From positions 1 through 37,458 of the forward strand of contig JAUNHB010000018.1 of assembly GCA_030524125.1 (NCBI GenBank): DNA of 37,458 nucleotides. Reading direction: 5' to 3'. Source of the DNA: Eubacteriales bacterium (GTDB lineage: Bacteria > Bacillota > Clostridia > Lachnospirales > Lachnospiraceae). Positions 7,753 through 14,911 of this stretch are shown piece after piece (position 1 is the stretch's first letter; each line of letters opens with the position of its first letter). Both the position numbers and the translations under genes were made by a program. The notes under the pieces were generated by a model. The model had not been told where the DNA came from. It ran no database searches and worked only from the letters and a program-made list of their open reading frames with translations.

Positions 7753-9028
7753 ATGGAGAAAAAGAGGCTGACGATATTTGCCAGAAGAATAGTCTGCATC
7801 CTGCTCACGGCGACGGTGGGCTTTTCCGCGTGCATGGCGCAGGCGGTCAGCCAGGAGACGCAGGAGCAGATCGATCAGACGAAGCAGGAGAAAGAGCGAG
7901 GCGGAGCAGCAGAAGAGCCAGCTGAGCAACGCGAAATCCGAGATGCAGGAATATCTCGCCCAGCTGGAGAAGGAGACCAGCAGCCTCAACGAACAGATTT
8001 CCGTGCTCACGCAGAACATCACGGAGAAGGAAGCCGAGGTGGCGGCCAAGGAAGCCGAGGTGGAGAGCGCGCAGGCGGATCTGGACAAGCAGTATGCCGA
8101 TATGAAGCGGCGGATCCAGTATATGTATGAGAACGGACAGAACACGATGCTCTCTTATCTGACCTCGGCGCTGGACGGCGGGATCAGCGATATGCTCAAT
8201 CAGGTGGAGTATTCTTCCAATATCATGTCCTACGACCGGGAGCGGCTGGAGGAGTATGAGGCCAGCAAGGAAGCGCTGGACGAGCAGTACGCCCAGCTGC
8301 AGGACGAGCAGGAGGCGCTGGAACTCCTGAAGACGGAGACGCAGGAAAAGCAGCAGAAGGTGGCCAGCCAGCAGAAGGCGGCCGGGACGAAGGTCAGCCA
8401 GTACAATGAGCAGATCAGCCAGATGGAGAGCCAGATCGGCAGCATCGACGACATGATCGAGGAAAAGACGAAGCTTTTGAATGAGCTGATCGCAAAGGCG
8501 GAGGCGGAGGAGCGCGCCGCGAGGATCCAGGCGGCCAAGGATGCGGCGGCGTCCATGGACGGCGTCACGATCATCGCGGGAGATCCGCAGATCTCCAGAG
8601 GAGAGATCACGCTCAGCGACTACGAGATCCTGCTCCTCGCCACCATGATCTACTGCGAGGCCGGCAATCAGGGGAAGGAAGGGCAGCTGGCGGTGGGTTA
8701 TGTCATCATGAACCGGGTGCGAAGCGCGCTGTATCCCAGCTCACTGGAGAGCGTGCTCCGGCAGTCGCGGCAGTTCGAGCCGGTCAGCTCGGGACGTTTC
8801 GACCTGGTCCTTCAGGCGGAGCAGGACGACGATATCCCGAACATTGTGACGCAGTCCTGCTGGGACGCGGCCTATGAGGTGATCAACGGGACCAGCAACG
8901 TGGACGACTGCCTGTTTTTCCGCACATGGGCCCCGGTTCCGTCGCTGATCACGAATCTGGAGGCGGGAGGCGTTCCGTACTTTATCATCAAGGACCATAT
9001 CTTTTATTACTACTGGACCAGCTATTGA
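7753..9028 (+). pseudogene. Secreted coiled-coil cell-wall hydrolase (SleB/CwlJ type), frameshifted
   Basis: One gene is split over two frames. The first frame starts at ATG 7753 (SD GAGGA) and encodes a signal peptide (MEKKRLTIFARRIVCILLTA) followed by QEQIDQTKQEKE. It then loses homology and stops at 8130. The second frame supplies the rest: from about 7892 it reads KSEAEQQKSQLSNAKSEMQE, a long coiled coil (to about 8530), and a Hydrolase_2 domain (about 8630-9010) with the catalytic glutamate in ATMIYCEAGNQGKEGQ and AVGYVIMNRV. The shift falls near 7889-7900 in GGAGAAAGAGCGAGG and equals one extra base or two missing ones, for example loss of an AG. An internal ATG at 7943 has no SD and would lack a signal peptide. 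An assembly error, a real mutation or phase variation are all possible. Confidence 0.82.
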
Positions 9029-9154
9029 CGGAGTGAAGACGGAGGGCTGCGGCCGCGCGCGGCCTGCGCGTTGCGATTCATAGTCCTCCGCCCTCGCCGC
9101 CTCTGCTGGGCAGTTCCGTCGTAACGCCCGCGCAGAAAAAATTTAAAAAACCTC

Positions 9155-9183
9155 TTTACAAATGGAAGAGACTGGTGTATAAT
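9155..9183 (+). promoter_or_regulatory. Promoter of tRNA-Pro
   Basis: TTTACA (9155-9160), a 17-bp spacer and a perfect TATAAT (9178-9183). It lies 38 bp upstream of the tRNA. Confidence 0.85.
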
Positions 9184-9221
9184 AAACGAGTTCGCAGTTG
9201 AGAAATACTGCAAGACAAAAG

Positions 9222-9295
9222 CGATGCGTGGCTCAGCTTGGTAGAGCGCTGCGTTCGGGACGCAGAGGTCGCAGGTTCAAATCCTGTCGCATCGA
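9222..9295 (+). tRNA. tRNA-Pro (anticodon CGG)
   Basis: This is a complete cloverleaf with acceptor CGATGCG/CGCATCG, discriminator A, and anticodon stem CTGCG/CGCAG with loop TTCGGGA, which gives anticodon CGG. The T-arm is GCAGGTTCAAATCCTGT with one variation at its base. No CCA is encoded. It is a single-gene unit between its own promoter and terminator. Confidence 0.94.
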
Positions 9296-9311
9296 CTCCT
9301 TGGCAGGGGCG

Positions 9312-9351
9312 CCGGAAACCTTGAGGTTGATAGGTTTCCGGTTCTTTTTTT
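9312..9351 (+). terminator. Rho-independent terminator of tRNA-Pro
   Basis: A perfect 10-bp stem CCGGAAACCT/AGGTTTCCGG has a ten-base loop and is followed by TTCTTTTTTT. Confidence 0.92.
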
Positions 9352-9355
9352 GCGT

Positions 9356-9443
9356 GATACGCCATGCAGGCGGCTGCCGTGCCTGCACGGGCAGCCATCT
9401 GCAGGGCAACGGACAGTTTTGCTGTGAGCTGGCTGTGGTATCG
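9356..9443 (+). repeat. Structured intergenic repeat, copy 1 (88 bp)
   Basis: This element is nearly identical to 32996-33090 apart from a 7-bp deletion and scattered substitutions. It begins GATACGCC and ends GGTATCG, so the ends form a short inverted repeat. The centre holds a strong hairpin, GGCTGCCGTGC/GCACGGGCAGCC with one bulge. No transposase is encoded. It resembles a MITE- or REP-like element. The space from 9296 to 9623 also holds the tRNA terminator, a further hairpin CGGATAGG/CCTATCCG (9447-9477) and the promoter of the toxin-antitoxin pair. Confidence 0.8.
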
Positions 9444-9560
9444 CGGCGGATAGGGGAAGAAAATCTTTTCCTATCCGATTATTCAAACCATTCTTTTAAT
9501 TGTCAGGCGGATCGCAAAAAATAAATCTTTATAAAGGAAAGAAATATTATCTAAAGTTTG

Positions 9561-9589
9561 TTGCAAAGCTTATATAATTTGGGTATGAT
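9561..9589 (+). promoter_or_regulatory. Promoter of the toxin-antitoxin pair
   Basis: TTGCAA (9561-9566), a 17-bp spacer and TATGAT (9584-9589), 35 bp upstream of the antitoxin start. The region is AT-rich, unlike the surrounding genome. Confidence 0.6.
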
Positions 9590-9623
9590 AAAACAAAGCT
9601 GATTTGTGAAAGGGGGATGTAAA

Positions 9624-9869
9624 ATGACACAGATCAGGGAAAAAACGTTGAAAATGATTGAGCGTATGCCGGAAGAAAAGGTCATATATATTTTTAATAT
9701 TCTGCAAAACATCGAAGCGTTGTCTATGACTGCCCCTTCCGATGTGACAAAAGATAGTATGGCTGCGTTTGATGTATTGATGAAATATAGAGGGACTCTT
9801 CCGGAGGACTTTGACTATAAACGGGAGTTGGAGGAGGCCAGAGATGAGAAATATGTGCGTCTTGATTGA
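9624..9869 (+). CDS. Putative antitoxin partner of the PIN toxin
   Basis: This 81-residue acidic protein starts at ATG 9624, with AGGGGGAT six bases upstream; an in-frame ATG at 9606 has no SD. The N-terminal half is a helical REKTLKMIERMPEEKVIYIF segment. The C-terminus, LPEDFDYKRELEEARDEKY, is charged and likely to be the toxin-binding tail. Proteins of this layout commonly precede PIN toxins in Clostridia. It overlaps the toxin gene by 26 bases, as is usual for such pairs. The DNA-binding type cannot be assigned from sequence alone. Confidence 0.75.
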   Translation: MTQIREKTLKMIERMPEEKVIYIFNILQNIEALSMTAPSDVTKDSMAAFDVLMKYRGTLPEDFDYKRELEEARDEKYVRLD

Positions 9870-10263
9870 TACGAATATTCTGGTGGATTTTCTGGAGAAG
9901 AGAGAGCCCTATACGGAGAGCGCAACAGCAGTAATAAGGTTATGCGCATTGGGAAAAGCAACAGGATATATAGCGGCTCATAGTATTTCAAATCTTTTCT
10001 TTGTATTACGTAAAATTTATTCTGTCTCTGAGCGCAGAGAACTGTTAAAAGCAATCTGCGGGATTCTGCACATATCTGCAATTGATGAAAATAAAATTTT
10101 GTCGGCACTTCAGAACGAGGATTTTGCTGACTTTGAGGACTGCCTGCAAGGAGAATGTGCAAAAGAATGTAATGCGGATTATATTATTACCAGAAATTTG
10201 CGCGACTTTCTAAAATCAGAAGTGAAGGCCATTATGCCGGAAGAATTTCTGAAGATGGTATAA
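9844..10263 (+). CDS. PIN domain ribonuclease toxin (VapC-like, PIN_3 type)
   Basis: This 139-residue protein is a probable Mg-dependent RNase toxin. The first metal-binding aspartate is D9 in VLIDTNILVDFLEK. The later acidic residues are in the DFADFEDCLQ stretch and in NADYIITRNLRDF. The middle motif SISNLFFVLRK has Asn where classical VapC has Glu, which is common in the PIN_3 branch. ATG 9844 is chosen because GGAGGAGG lies six bases upstream inside the antitoxin gene. Codon use is AT-richer than in the neighbours, which together with the flanking repeat and tRNA suggests acquisition by transfer. Confidence 0.85.
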   Translation: MRNMCVLIDTNILVDFLEKREPYTESATAVIRLCALGKATGYIAAHSISNLFFVLRKIYSVSERRELLKAICGILHISAIDENKILSALQNEDFADFEDCLQGECAKECNADYIITRNLRDFLKSEVKAIMPEEFLKMV

Positions 10264-10283
10264 AATGTCTTTCCTGCTCAGTC

Positions 10284-10425
10284 AAAAAAGAAACCGCCGC
10301 AAGGCCGATGATCCTTCATCGTTCCTGCAGCGGTTCCTTCAAAAGGGAGGATGCCGGGTGCTGCTCACCCGGCATTTATTATGAAAAAGTTTATTTAAAG
10401 TATTAACTGGCTGTCTTGTTTTGAT
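10284..10425 (-). ncRNA. Candidate small RNA, leftward, about 142 nt
   Basis: The region lies between a leftward promoter (-10 at 10432-10437) and a leftward terminator. The terminator stem pairs AACCGCTGC with GCGGCGGTT around an inner CGATGA/TCATCG hairpin and ends in TTTCTTTTTT (minus strand, 10284-10293). A second hairpin, ATGCCGGGTG/CACCCGGCAT (10351-10375), lies inside. The only open frame is 19 codons long, lacks an SD and starts in the hairpin, so a noncoding RNA is more likely. It could also be the leftover leader of a lost operon. Confidence 0.4.
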
Positions 10426-10431
10426 GATTTT

Positions 10432-10508
10432 ATTATATGTGGTAATCGTGAAGGAATCGTGATGATATCGTAAACCTTTTTTTAATGATATTTGAACAAA
10501 TTATGAAC
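10432..10508 (-). promoter_or_regulatory. Leftward promoter with three 11-bp direct repeats and an upstream motif
   Basis: Read on the minus strand, TTACGATATCA, TCACGATTCCT and TCACGATTACC follow each other exactly (10473 down to 10441). The -10 box TATAAT (10437-10432) comes four bases later. There is no good -35 box. Direct repeats with an 11-bp period in place of a -35 box are typical of OmpR/PhoB-family activators such as Pho boxes. Further upstream (10508-10491) is GTTCATAATTTGTTCAAA, which also occurs before the ytfQ-like gene. Confidence 0.5.
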
Positions 10509-10529
10509 TGCAGGAAACAGAACGACGCG

Positions 10530-10569
10530 CGCAAAGAATCCCAGACCGGACAATCTGGGATTCTTTGCG
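10530..10569. other. Perfect 16-bp inverted repeat
   Basis: CGCAAAGAATCCCAGA (10530-10545) and its exact complement (10554-10569) are separated by eight bases. No T tract follows on either strand, so it is not a classical terminator. It lies between the two candidate small RNA units. Confidence 0.7.
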
Positions 10570-10610
10570 TTGAATATATGACTACTAAGGGGATAGAGAA
10601 AAGTAAAACG

Positions 10611-10693
10611 AAAAAAAGAGACAGAACCGGCTTCCGGCGCTATCTCCATTGATAACTTTTTTCGTTTTGTCTGTCAGGAGTTCCTCCTGACAT
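10611..10693 (-). ncRNA. Candidate small RNA, leftward, about 83 nt
   Basis: It starts near 10693, just after a strong leftward promoter. On the minus strand it folds into a perfect TGTCAGGAG/CTCCTGACA hairpin (10692-10672) and then a GAGATAGCGCCGG/CCGGTTCTGTCTC terminator stem followed by seven T (10617-10611). The A-rich and T-rich flanks also pair, so the terminator works in both directions and may serve gntR as well. A 17-codon frame, MSGGTPDRQNEKSYQWR, begins at 10693 exactly where transcription should start, so a leaderless peptide is an alternative. Confidence 0.45.
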
Positions 10694-10698
10694 GGTTC

Positions 10699-10726
10699 AT
10701 TATACTTCTTTTGCCGGAGAAGTCAA
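10699..10726 (-). promoter_or_regulatory. Leftward promoter of the 83-nt RNA unit
   Basis: On the minus strand, TTGACT (10726-10721), a 16-bp spacer and perfect TATAAT (10704-10699). It lies in the downstream region of gntR, about 100 bp after its stop. The rest of 10727-10826 shows nothing else that I can interpret. Confidence 0.65.
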
Positions 10727-10826
10727 CGTTTTTTCGCAATTCCGCAATTTCTGCCGGGGAGGCGGGAAAAGACGGAAAAATTTGCGGCGTCAGGCGAATG
10801 CGGGGAGAAATATTACGGCGCATCCG

Positions 10827-11588
10827 TCAAAAGGCTTCTCCCTTCGGGCTGTCGTCGAACTCAAACTTGTTCAGATCCCCGCGGTAGTGGGCAAAAGCAT
10901 AGTCCACGACGGTTCCGTCCGCGGTGGTGGAGACGTTGTGGAAGTAGAGCATCGGAGTGCTGGATTTTACATTGAGGAGCTTGACGTCGATCGGGCTTGC
11001 ATTCATGGCCGAGACGATGGTCTTCGTGTTGGCGATCTGCGTCCGGGCGTTGGTCATCAGCAGCTCATATAAGGAATGAGTGGTGAAATCATAGCTCAGG
11101 ATAAAGGAGCACAGGTCGTACGGAATGTAATTTTCAAAGGTGACCATCGGGATGTCGTCCGCAAAGCGCCGGCGGAACATGGAGATGACCTTCTGTCCCT
11201 CGGACAGCTGAAGCTTCTGTGCGATCTCAGGCGTGGGGGCGACGACGCTCAGATCGATGAGCTCCGTCCGGGGCGTCTTGCCCAGCCGGGAGATCTGCTG
11301 ATAGAAAGGCTCGAAGGAGCGGATAAAGCTGGAGCGCTGCTCCGGCTTTGTGACGAAGGTTCCTTTGCTGGCCTTCCGCGTGAGCCATCCCTCCTGTACC
11401 AGCTCGGAGATGGCCTGCCGCACGGTGGAGCGGCTGATATTGTAAAATTCTACCAGCTCGTTTTCAGTGGGGATCAGATCGCCCACGGAAAACTCCTGGT
11501 TCTTTATATCTTCTAAAATGATGTTTTTCAACTGAAAATACAGCGGAATAGGAGTATTCCGGTCTAATTTTTTGTTGAACAGCTGCAT
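10827..11588 (-). CDS. GntR family (HutC/UTRA type) transcriptional repressor
   Basis: This 253-residue protein has an N-terminal winged helix (PIPLYFQLKNIILEDI, then IPTENELVEFYNISRSTVRQ, and the wing in KASKGTFV) and a C-terminal UTRA effector domain (about 90-240). It is divergent from the PfkB-aldolase-Mgl-like operon, with palindromic sites before both, so it probably represses that operon and itself, with a phosphorylated sugar as likely inducer (usual for UTRA proteins; inference). ATG at 11588 (MQLFNKKLDRNTP) is chosen because GAGGGAG lies ten bases upstream. Alternatives at 11597 and 11621 have a too-close SD or none. Confidence 0.9.
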   Translation of the reverse strand: MQLFNKKLDRNTPIPLYFQLKNIILEDIKNQEFSVGDLIPTENELVEFYNISRSTVRQAISELVQEGWLTRKASKGTFVTKPEQRSSFIRSFEPFYQQISRLGKTPRTELIDLSVVAPTPEIAQKLQLSEGQKVISMFRRRFADDIPMVTFENYIPYDLCSFILSYDFTTHSLYELLMTNARTQIANTKTIVSAMNASPIDVKLLNVKSSTPMLYFHNVSTTADGTVVDYAFAHYRGDLNKFEFDDSPKGEAF

Positions 11589-11635
11589 AAGTCGCATTCT
11601 CCCTCGTGATTCATTATTCATTTTATTTGTTTGAA

Positions 11636-11693
11636 TGTACGTACAAAGAAATAAATATATTTTTATAATATTCTAAAAACCGGGAAAAATCAA
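11636..11693 (-). promoter_or_regulatory. gntR promoter and operator-like palindrome
   Basis: On the minus strand, TTGATT (11693-11688), a 17-bp spacer and TATTAT (11670-11665). The perfect palindrome TGTACGTACA (11636-11645) lies about 13-22 bases into the predicted transcript, a position suited to autorepression by GntR. Confidence 0.6.
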
Positions 11694-11733
11694 TAAAAAT
11701 ATAAAAAATTATAAAACTTGCACAGATTCACTA

Positions 11734-11784
11734 TTGACATTTCGTCTCAGTTGTGCAATGATATAAACGTTCAAACGTACGAAC
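11734..11784 (+). promoter_or_regulatory. Promoter and operator-like site of the sugar operon
   Basis: Perfect TTGACA (11734-11739) with a weak -10, AATGAT, at 17-bp spacing (11757-11762). The imperfect palindrome GTTCAAACGTACGAAC (11769-11784) covers the predicted transcription start. It shares the ACGTAC core with the palindrome before gntR, which fits one repressor acting on both promoters. Confidence 0.6.
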
Positions 11785-11823
11785 AATAGAACGAATTGAC
11801 AAAAACAGAAAGGAGACGGGGAA

Positions 11824-12774
11824 ATGAGGGTTCTGTGCATAGGAATGATGGTATGCGACACACTGATCTCGCCGGTGCCGGACAGGATCCTGGAGCTGGA
11901 CAGCGTTCGGATCCGGACGCCGCAGGTCTGCTGCGGAGGGGACGCGCTGAACGTGGCGCTGGGACTCGCGAGACTGAATTGCCCGGTTTCCATCGCGGGA
12001 CGGATCGGAAACGACGCGAACGGGAAATTTATCCTGGATGAGTGCCGGAGACACGGAGTGGACACGGAGAGAGTGATCTTTGATCCGGAGTGCGGGACCG
12101 CAGCCTCCTACGCGCTGATCGACGAGCGGGGAGAGCGGCATTTCCTGACGGAAAAGACGGTCTTCTACCGGCTGGAGGGCGCGGATGTGTCTGAGGAAGC
12201 CCTCGGGGAGGCCGACGCGGTCTACATCGGATCGGCCATGTCGTTTCCGAAGATGGACGAGGGCGGCATCGCGGAGGTGTTTGGCCGGGCGCACCGGCAG
12301 GGAAAGATGACGCTCATGGATGCGGCGGTCAACATGGAGGATCCGGACAGAGACTGGATGGAGCTTCTGGGACCTGCATTCCGGGAGACGGATGTATTTT
12401 TCCCGAGTCTCAAGGAGGCGGAGCAGCTGACGGGGGAGACGGATCCGGAGAAGATCGCGGACGCGTTCCGGACGTTTGGCATGAAACTGTTCGGCGTCAA
12501 GCTGGGAGGCAGAGGCAGCTTTGTCACAGACTTCCGGGAGAGCCGGTATATCGGCTGCCCGTCCGGGATGCCGGTGGTGGACACGACGGGAGCGGGAGAT
12601 TCCTTTATGGCGGGTCTTACCTGCGCGCTCACAAGAGGATTTCCGCCGTTTGAGGCGGTCCGGTTCGCGTCCTGCGTGGCGACCAGAAACGTGGGAGCGG
12701 TGGGCGGCACGGCCGGGATCCCTGACTATGAAGAGGCCCTTCGATTTTATCAGGAATGGAAGGACAGACTGTAA
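11824..12774 (+). CDS. PfkB family sugar kinase
   Basis: This 316-residue ribokinase-fold kinase phosphorylates a sugar or sugar phosphate with ATP. The N-terminal signature region contains CCGGDALNVALGLARLNCPV and GRIGNDANGKF. The C-terminal PfkB signature VVDTTGAGDSFMAGL carries the catalytic base aspartate in GAGD. It is the first gene of the GntR-controlled operon, with SD AAGGAG ten bases upstream. Being next to a class II aldolase suggests the pair phosphorylates and then splits a ketose phosphate, as in tagatose or related routes. The substrate cannot be fixed from sequence. Confidence 0.9.
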   Translation: MRVLCIGMMVCDTLISPVPDRILELDSVRIRTPQVCCGGDALNVALGLARLNCPVSIAGRIGNDANGKFILDECRRHGVDTERVIFDPECGTAASYALIDERGERHFLTEKTVFYRLEGADVSEEALGEADAVYIGSAMSFPKMDEGGIAEVFGRAHRQGKMTLMDAAVNMEDPDRDWMELLGPAFRETDVFFPSLKEAEQLTGETDPEKIADAFRTFGMKLFGVKLGGRGSFVTDFRESRYIGCPSGMPVVDTTGAGDSFMAGLTCALTRGFPPFEAVRFASCVATRNVGAVGGTAGIPDYEEALRFYQEWKDRL

Positions 12775-12857
12775 CGATTACATACGGCATACACAGCCGC
12801 GCTTTCGTAGACGGCTGTCTGCAAAATACAAAAAAGACAAAGAGAGGATGGAAAGTT

Positions 12858-13706
12858 ATGAGATTTGCACCAATGAAGGAAATTCTCGAGCTGGCTGAGA
12901 GAGAGAAGATCGCTTACGGAGCTTATGTGACCGTTTCCTACGAGACGGCGCTGGCGGCTATCGAGGCGGGAAGCGAGCTGAACTGCCCGGTCATCTTTAT
13001 CACAGGGACCGACTGCTGTGATCTGATGGGCGGATTTGAGGGAACGGTAGAGACGGTTAAGAGAGCCGCCGCCAACGCGAAGGTCCCGATCGCTCTGCAT
13101 CTGGATCACTGCCGCACCTACGAGGAGTGCGTACAGGCCATTCAGGCGGGCTATTCTTCCGTTATGATCGACGGATCTTCTCTTCCGTTTGAGGAGAACA
13201 TCGCGCTGACTAAAAAGGTGGTGGATTACGCGCATACGCTGGGGATCACCGTCGAGGGCGAGCTTGGAAAGCTGGTCGGAGAAGAGGGCGATCTGATCGT
13301 GAAAGGCCCGGACGCCGCACAGACGGATCCGCAGGAGGCGAAGGAGTTTGTGGAGAGAACCGGCGTGGACTGCCTCGCAGTCAGCATCGGAACCCAGCAC
13401 GGACACTATGTGGCGGCTCCCCATCTGAACATCGAGCGGCTGAAAGCGATCAAAGAAGTGGTGGACGTTCCGCTGGTACTGCACGGAGGCTCCGGCACGC
13501 CGCTCGATCAGGTACAGGAGGCGATCCGCTGCGGTATCCGCAAGATCAACGTGGCGACGGACGTGCTGACCGCAGTGGCGGATTCGTTCGAGACACTGAA
13601 GAAGCAGCCCGGATTTAAATACAATACGGCCATGTTCATCAATTCCAAGAACACGGCGAAGGAATTCATCAAAGGGAAGATGAAAGACTTCAGATTTGAA
13701 AACTAA
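12858..13706 (+). CDS. Class II (zinc) ketose-bisphosphate aldolase
   Basis: This 282-residue protein resembles the GatY/KbaY/FbaA group and cleaves a ketose bisphosphate into two triose phosphates. The catalytic Asp and first zinc His are in LHLDHCRTYEE. The other zinc histidines are in SIGTQHGHY and LVLHGGSGTP. The phosphate-binding segment KINVATD is present, as is VEGELGKLVGEEGD. The length matches tagatose-type enzymes. ATG 12858 starts the conserved N-terminus, with GAGAGGA upstream; an open frame back to 12756 overlaps the kinase gene and adds non-conserved residues. It is part of the kinase-transporter operon. Confidence 0.92.
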   Translation: MRFAPMKEILELAEREKIAYGAYVTVSYETALAAIEAGSELNCPVIFITGTDCCDLMGGFEGTVETVKRAAANAKVPIALHLDHCRTYEECVQAIQAGYSSVMIDGSSLPFEENIALTKKVVDYAHTLGITVEGELGKLVGEEGDLIVKGPDAAQTDPQEAKEFVERTGVDCLAVSIGTQHGHYVAAPHLNIERLKAIKEVVDVPLVLHGGSGTPLDQVQEAIRCGIRKINVATDVLTAVADSFETLKKQPGFKYNTAMFINSKNTAKEFIKGKMKDFRFEN

Positions 13707-13757
13707 CAGGCAGGGGTAGCAAAACAGATTTACATAAAAAATGGAGGTATTTTACAA

Positions 13758-14894
13758 ATGAAAAAGAAAGTAGTCAGCATCTTATTGGCATCGGCAATGG
13801 CGGCGTCTCTGGCGGCGTGCGGTTCGGCCGACACGTCGGCGGAGCAGACGCCGGCAGAGACGGACAGCACGGAAGCTTCCGGCGACGCCGGAGACGCGAC
13901 GGCTGCGGACACGGCGGAGAATGTGAGCGCGACGGTGATCTGGAGAGCGTTTGACGACCAGTTCCAGAGCGGATTCCGCATCATCATGGAAAATCAGGCG
14001 GAGGAGATGGGCGGCATCACGCTGGATATGCAGGATGCGGCGAACGATGTATCGACAGCCAACAACAAGCTGGACGCAGCTCTGACCAAGGGCACGGATG
14101 TGGTGGCCATCTGCGCTCCCGACCGCGAGAGTACGGAGACCATGGCGCAGAAATGCGATACGGACAACGTCCCGGCCGTGTTCTTCAACATGGAGCCCAT
14201 GGAGACGACCATGGAGACCTACGACAACATTTACTACGTGGGAGCCGAGGCGGCCCAGTCGGGAGAAATGTGCGCGCAGGCGCTGATCAACTACTGGAAC
14301 GAGAATACTGAGATCGCCGACAAGAACGGGGACGGCGTACTTCAGTTGGTGATCCTTCAGGGAGAGATCGGGCAGCAGGACGTGACGCTGAGAACGCAGG
14401 CGTATGAGGATACGCTGAAGGCGCAGGGCATCGAGTATGAGATCCTGGCCATGGACACGGCGAACTGGGATCAGGCGCAGGCGCTTGACAAGATGAACGC
14501 GTGGATCACGGCGTACGGCATCGACGGCATCGAGGGAGTGCTCTGCAACAACGACAGCATGGCTATGGGCGCGGTGCAGGCATGCGTGAACAACGGCTAC
14601 AACAGCGGCGACGCCGAGAAGTTCGTTCCGATCGTCGGGATCGACGCCAACATCGACGCGCTGGAGGCCATGAAAGCCGGATCCCTTCTCGGAACGGTGC
14701 TCAACGACCGCCAGAACCAGTCCACTGCGATCATCAACGTGATCAAAGCCGCCAAGGCGGGCGCCGAGGTGACCGAGGAGGTCGTGGGCGTCGACTGCAC
14801 CGTGGACGGCAAATACATCTGGGTTCCGTACGTGATCGTGGACGACAGTAATCTGGATGAGACACTGGAGCTGATGAGCTCTCTGTCCGAATAA
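13758..14894 (+). CDS. mglB: MglB-like sugar-binding lipoprotein of an ABC transporter
   Basis: This 378-residue lipoprotein has a signal peptide with lipobox LAAC (C21) and an acidic, low-complexity linker to about residue 55. The rest matches the galactose/glucose-binding protein MglB: VPAVFFNMEP, YDNIYYVGAEAAQSG, an EF-hand-like calcium loop DKNGDGVLQ, MDTANWDQAQALDKMNAW, NNDSMAMGAVQA, GIDANIDAL and TVLNDRQNQ. Compared with E. coli MglB, the sugar contacts N91, D154, R158, W183, N211, D236 and N256 appear kept, while H152 is Gln here (GEIGQQD). A hexose of the glucose/galactose kind, or a close derivative, is therefore likely. It is followed by its ATPase and permease. Confidence 0.92.
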   Translation: MKKKVVSILLASAMAASLAACGSADTSAEQTPAETDSTEASGDAGDATAADTAENVSATVIWRAFDDQFQSGFRIIMENQAEEMGGITLDMQDAANDVSTANNKLDAALTKGTDVVAICAPDRESTETMAQKCDTDNVPAVFFNMEPMETTMETYDNIYYVGAEAAQSGEMCAQALINYWNENTEIADKNGDGVLQLVILQGEIGQQDVTLRTQAYEDTLKAQGIEYEILAMDTANWDQAQALDKMNAWITAYGIDGIEGVLCNNDSMAMGAVQACVNNGYNSGDAEKFVPIVGIDANIDALEAMKAGSLLGTVLNDRQNQSTAIINVIKAAKAGAEVTEEVVGVDCTVDGKYIWVPYVIVDDSNLDETLELMSSLSE

Positions 14895-14911
14895 GAAGCA
14901 GGCAAGGGGAT

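Noticed and set aside
7753..8130. A separate 125-residue secreted protein
   Set aside because: After residue about 48 the frame is a shifted reading of the coiled-coil gene; the signal peptide belongs to the hydrolase.
9156..9398. Minus-strand frame sharing the peptide MAARAGTAAAC with another minus-strand frame near 33000
   Set aside because: The likeness comes only from the duplicated 90-bp noncoding repeat, which both frames cross. Neither frame has an SD or a domain.
10350..10379. Terminator of the PIN toxin gene on the + strand
   Set aside because: The ATGCCGGGTG/CACCCGGCAT stem is good, but the following TTATTATG is a poor T tract, and the hairpin also fits inside the leftward RNA. 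I did not list it separately.
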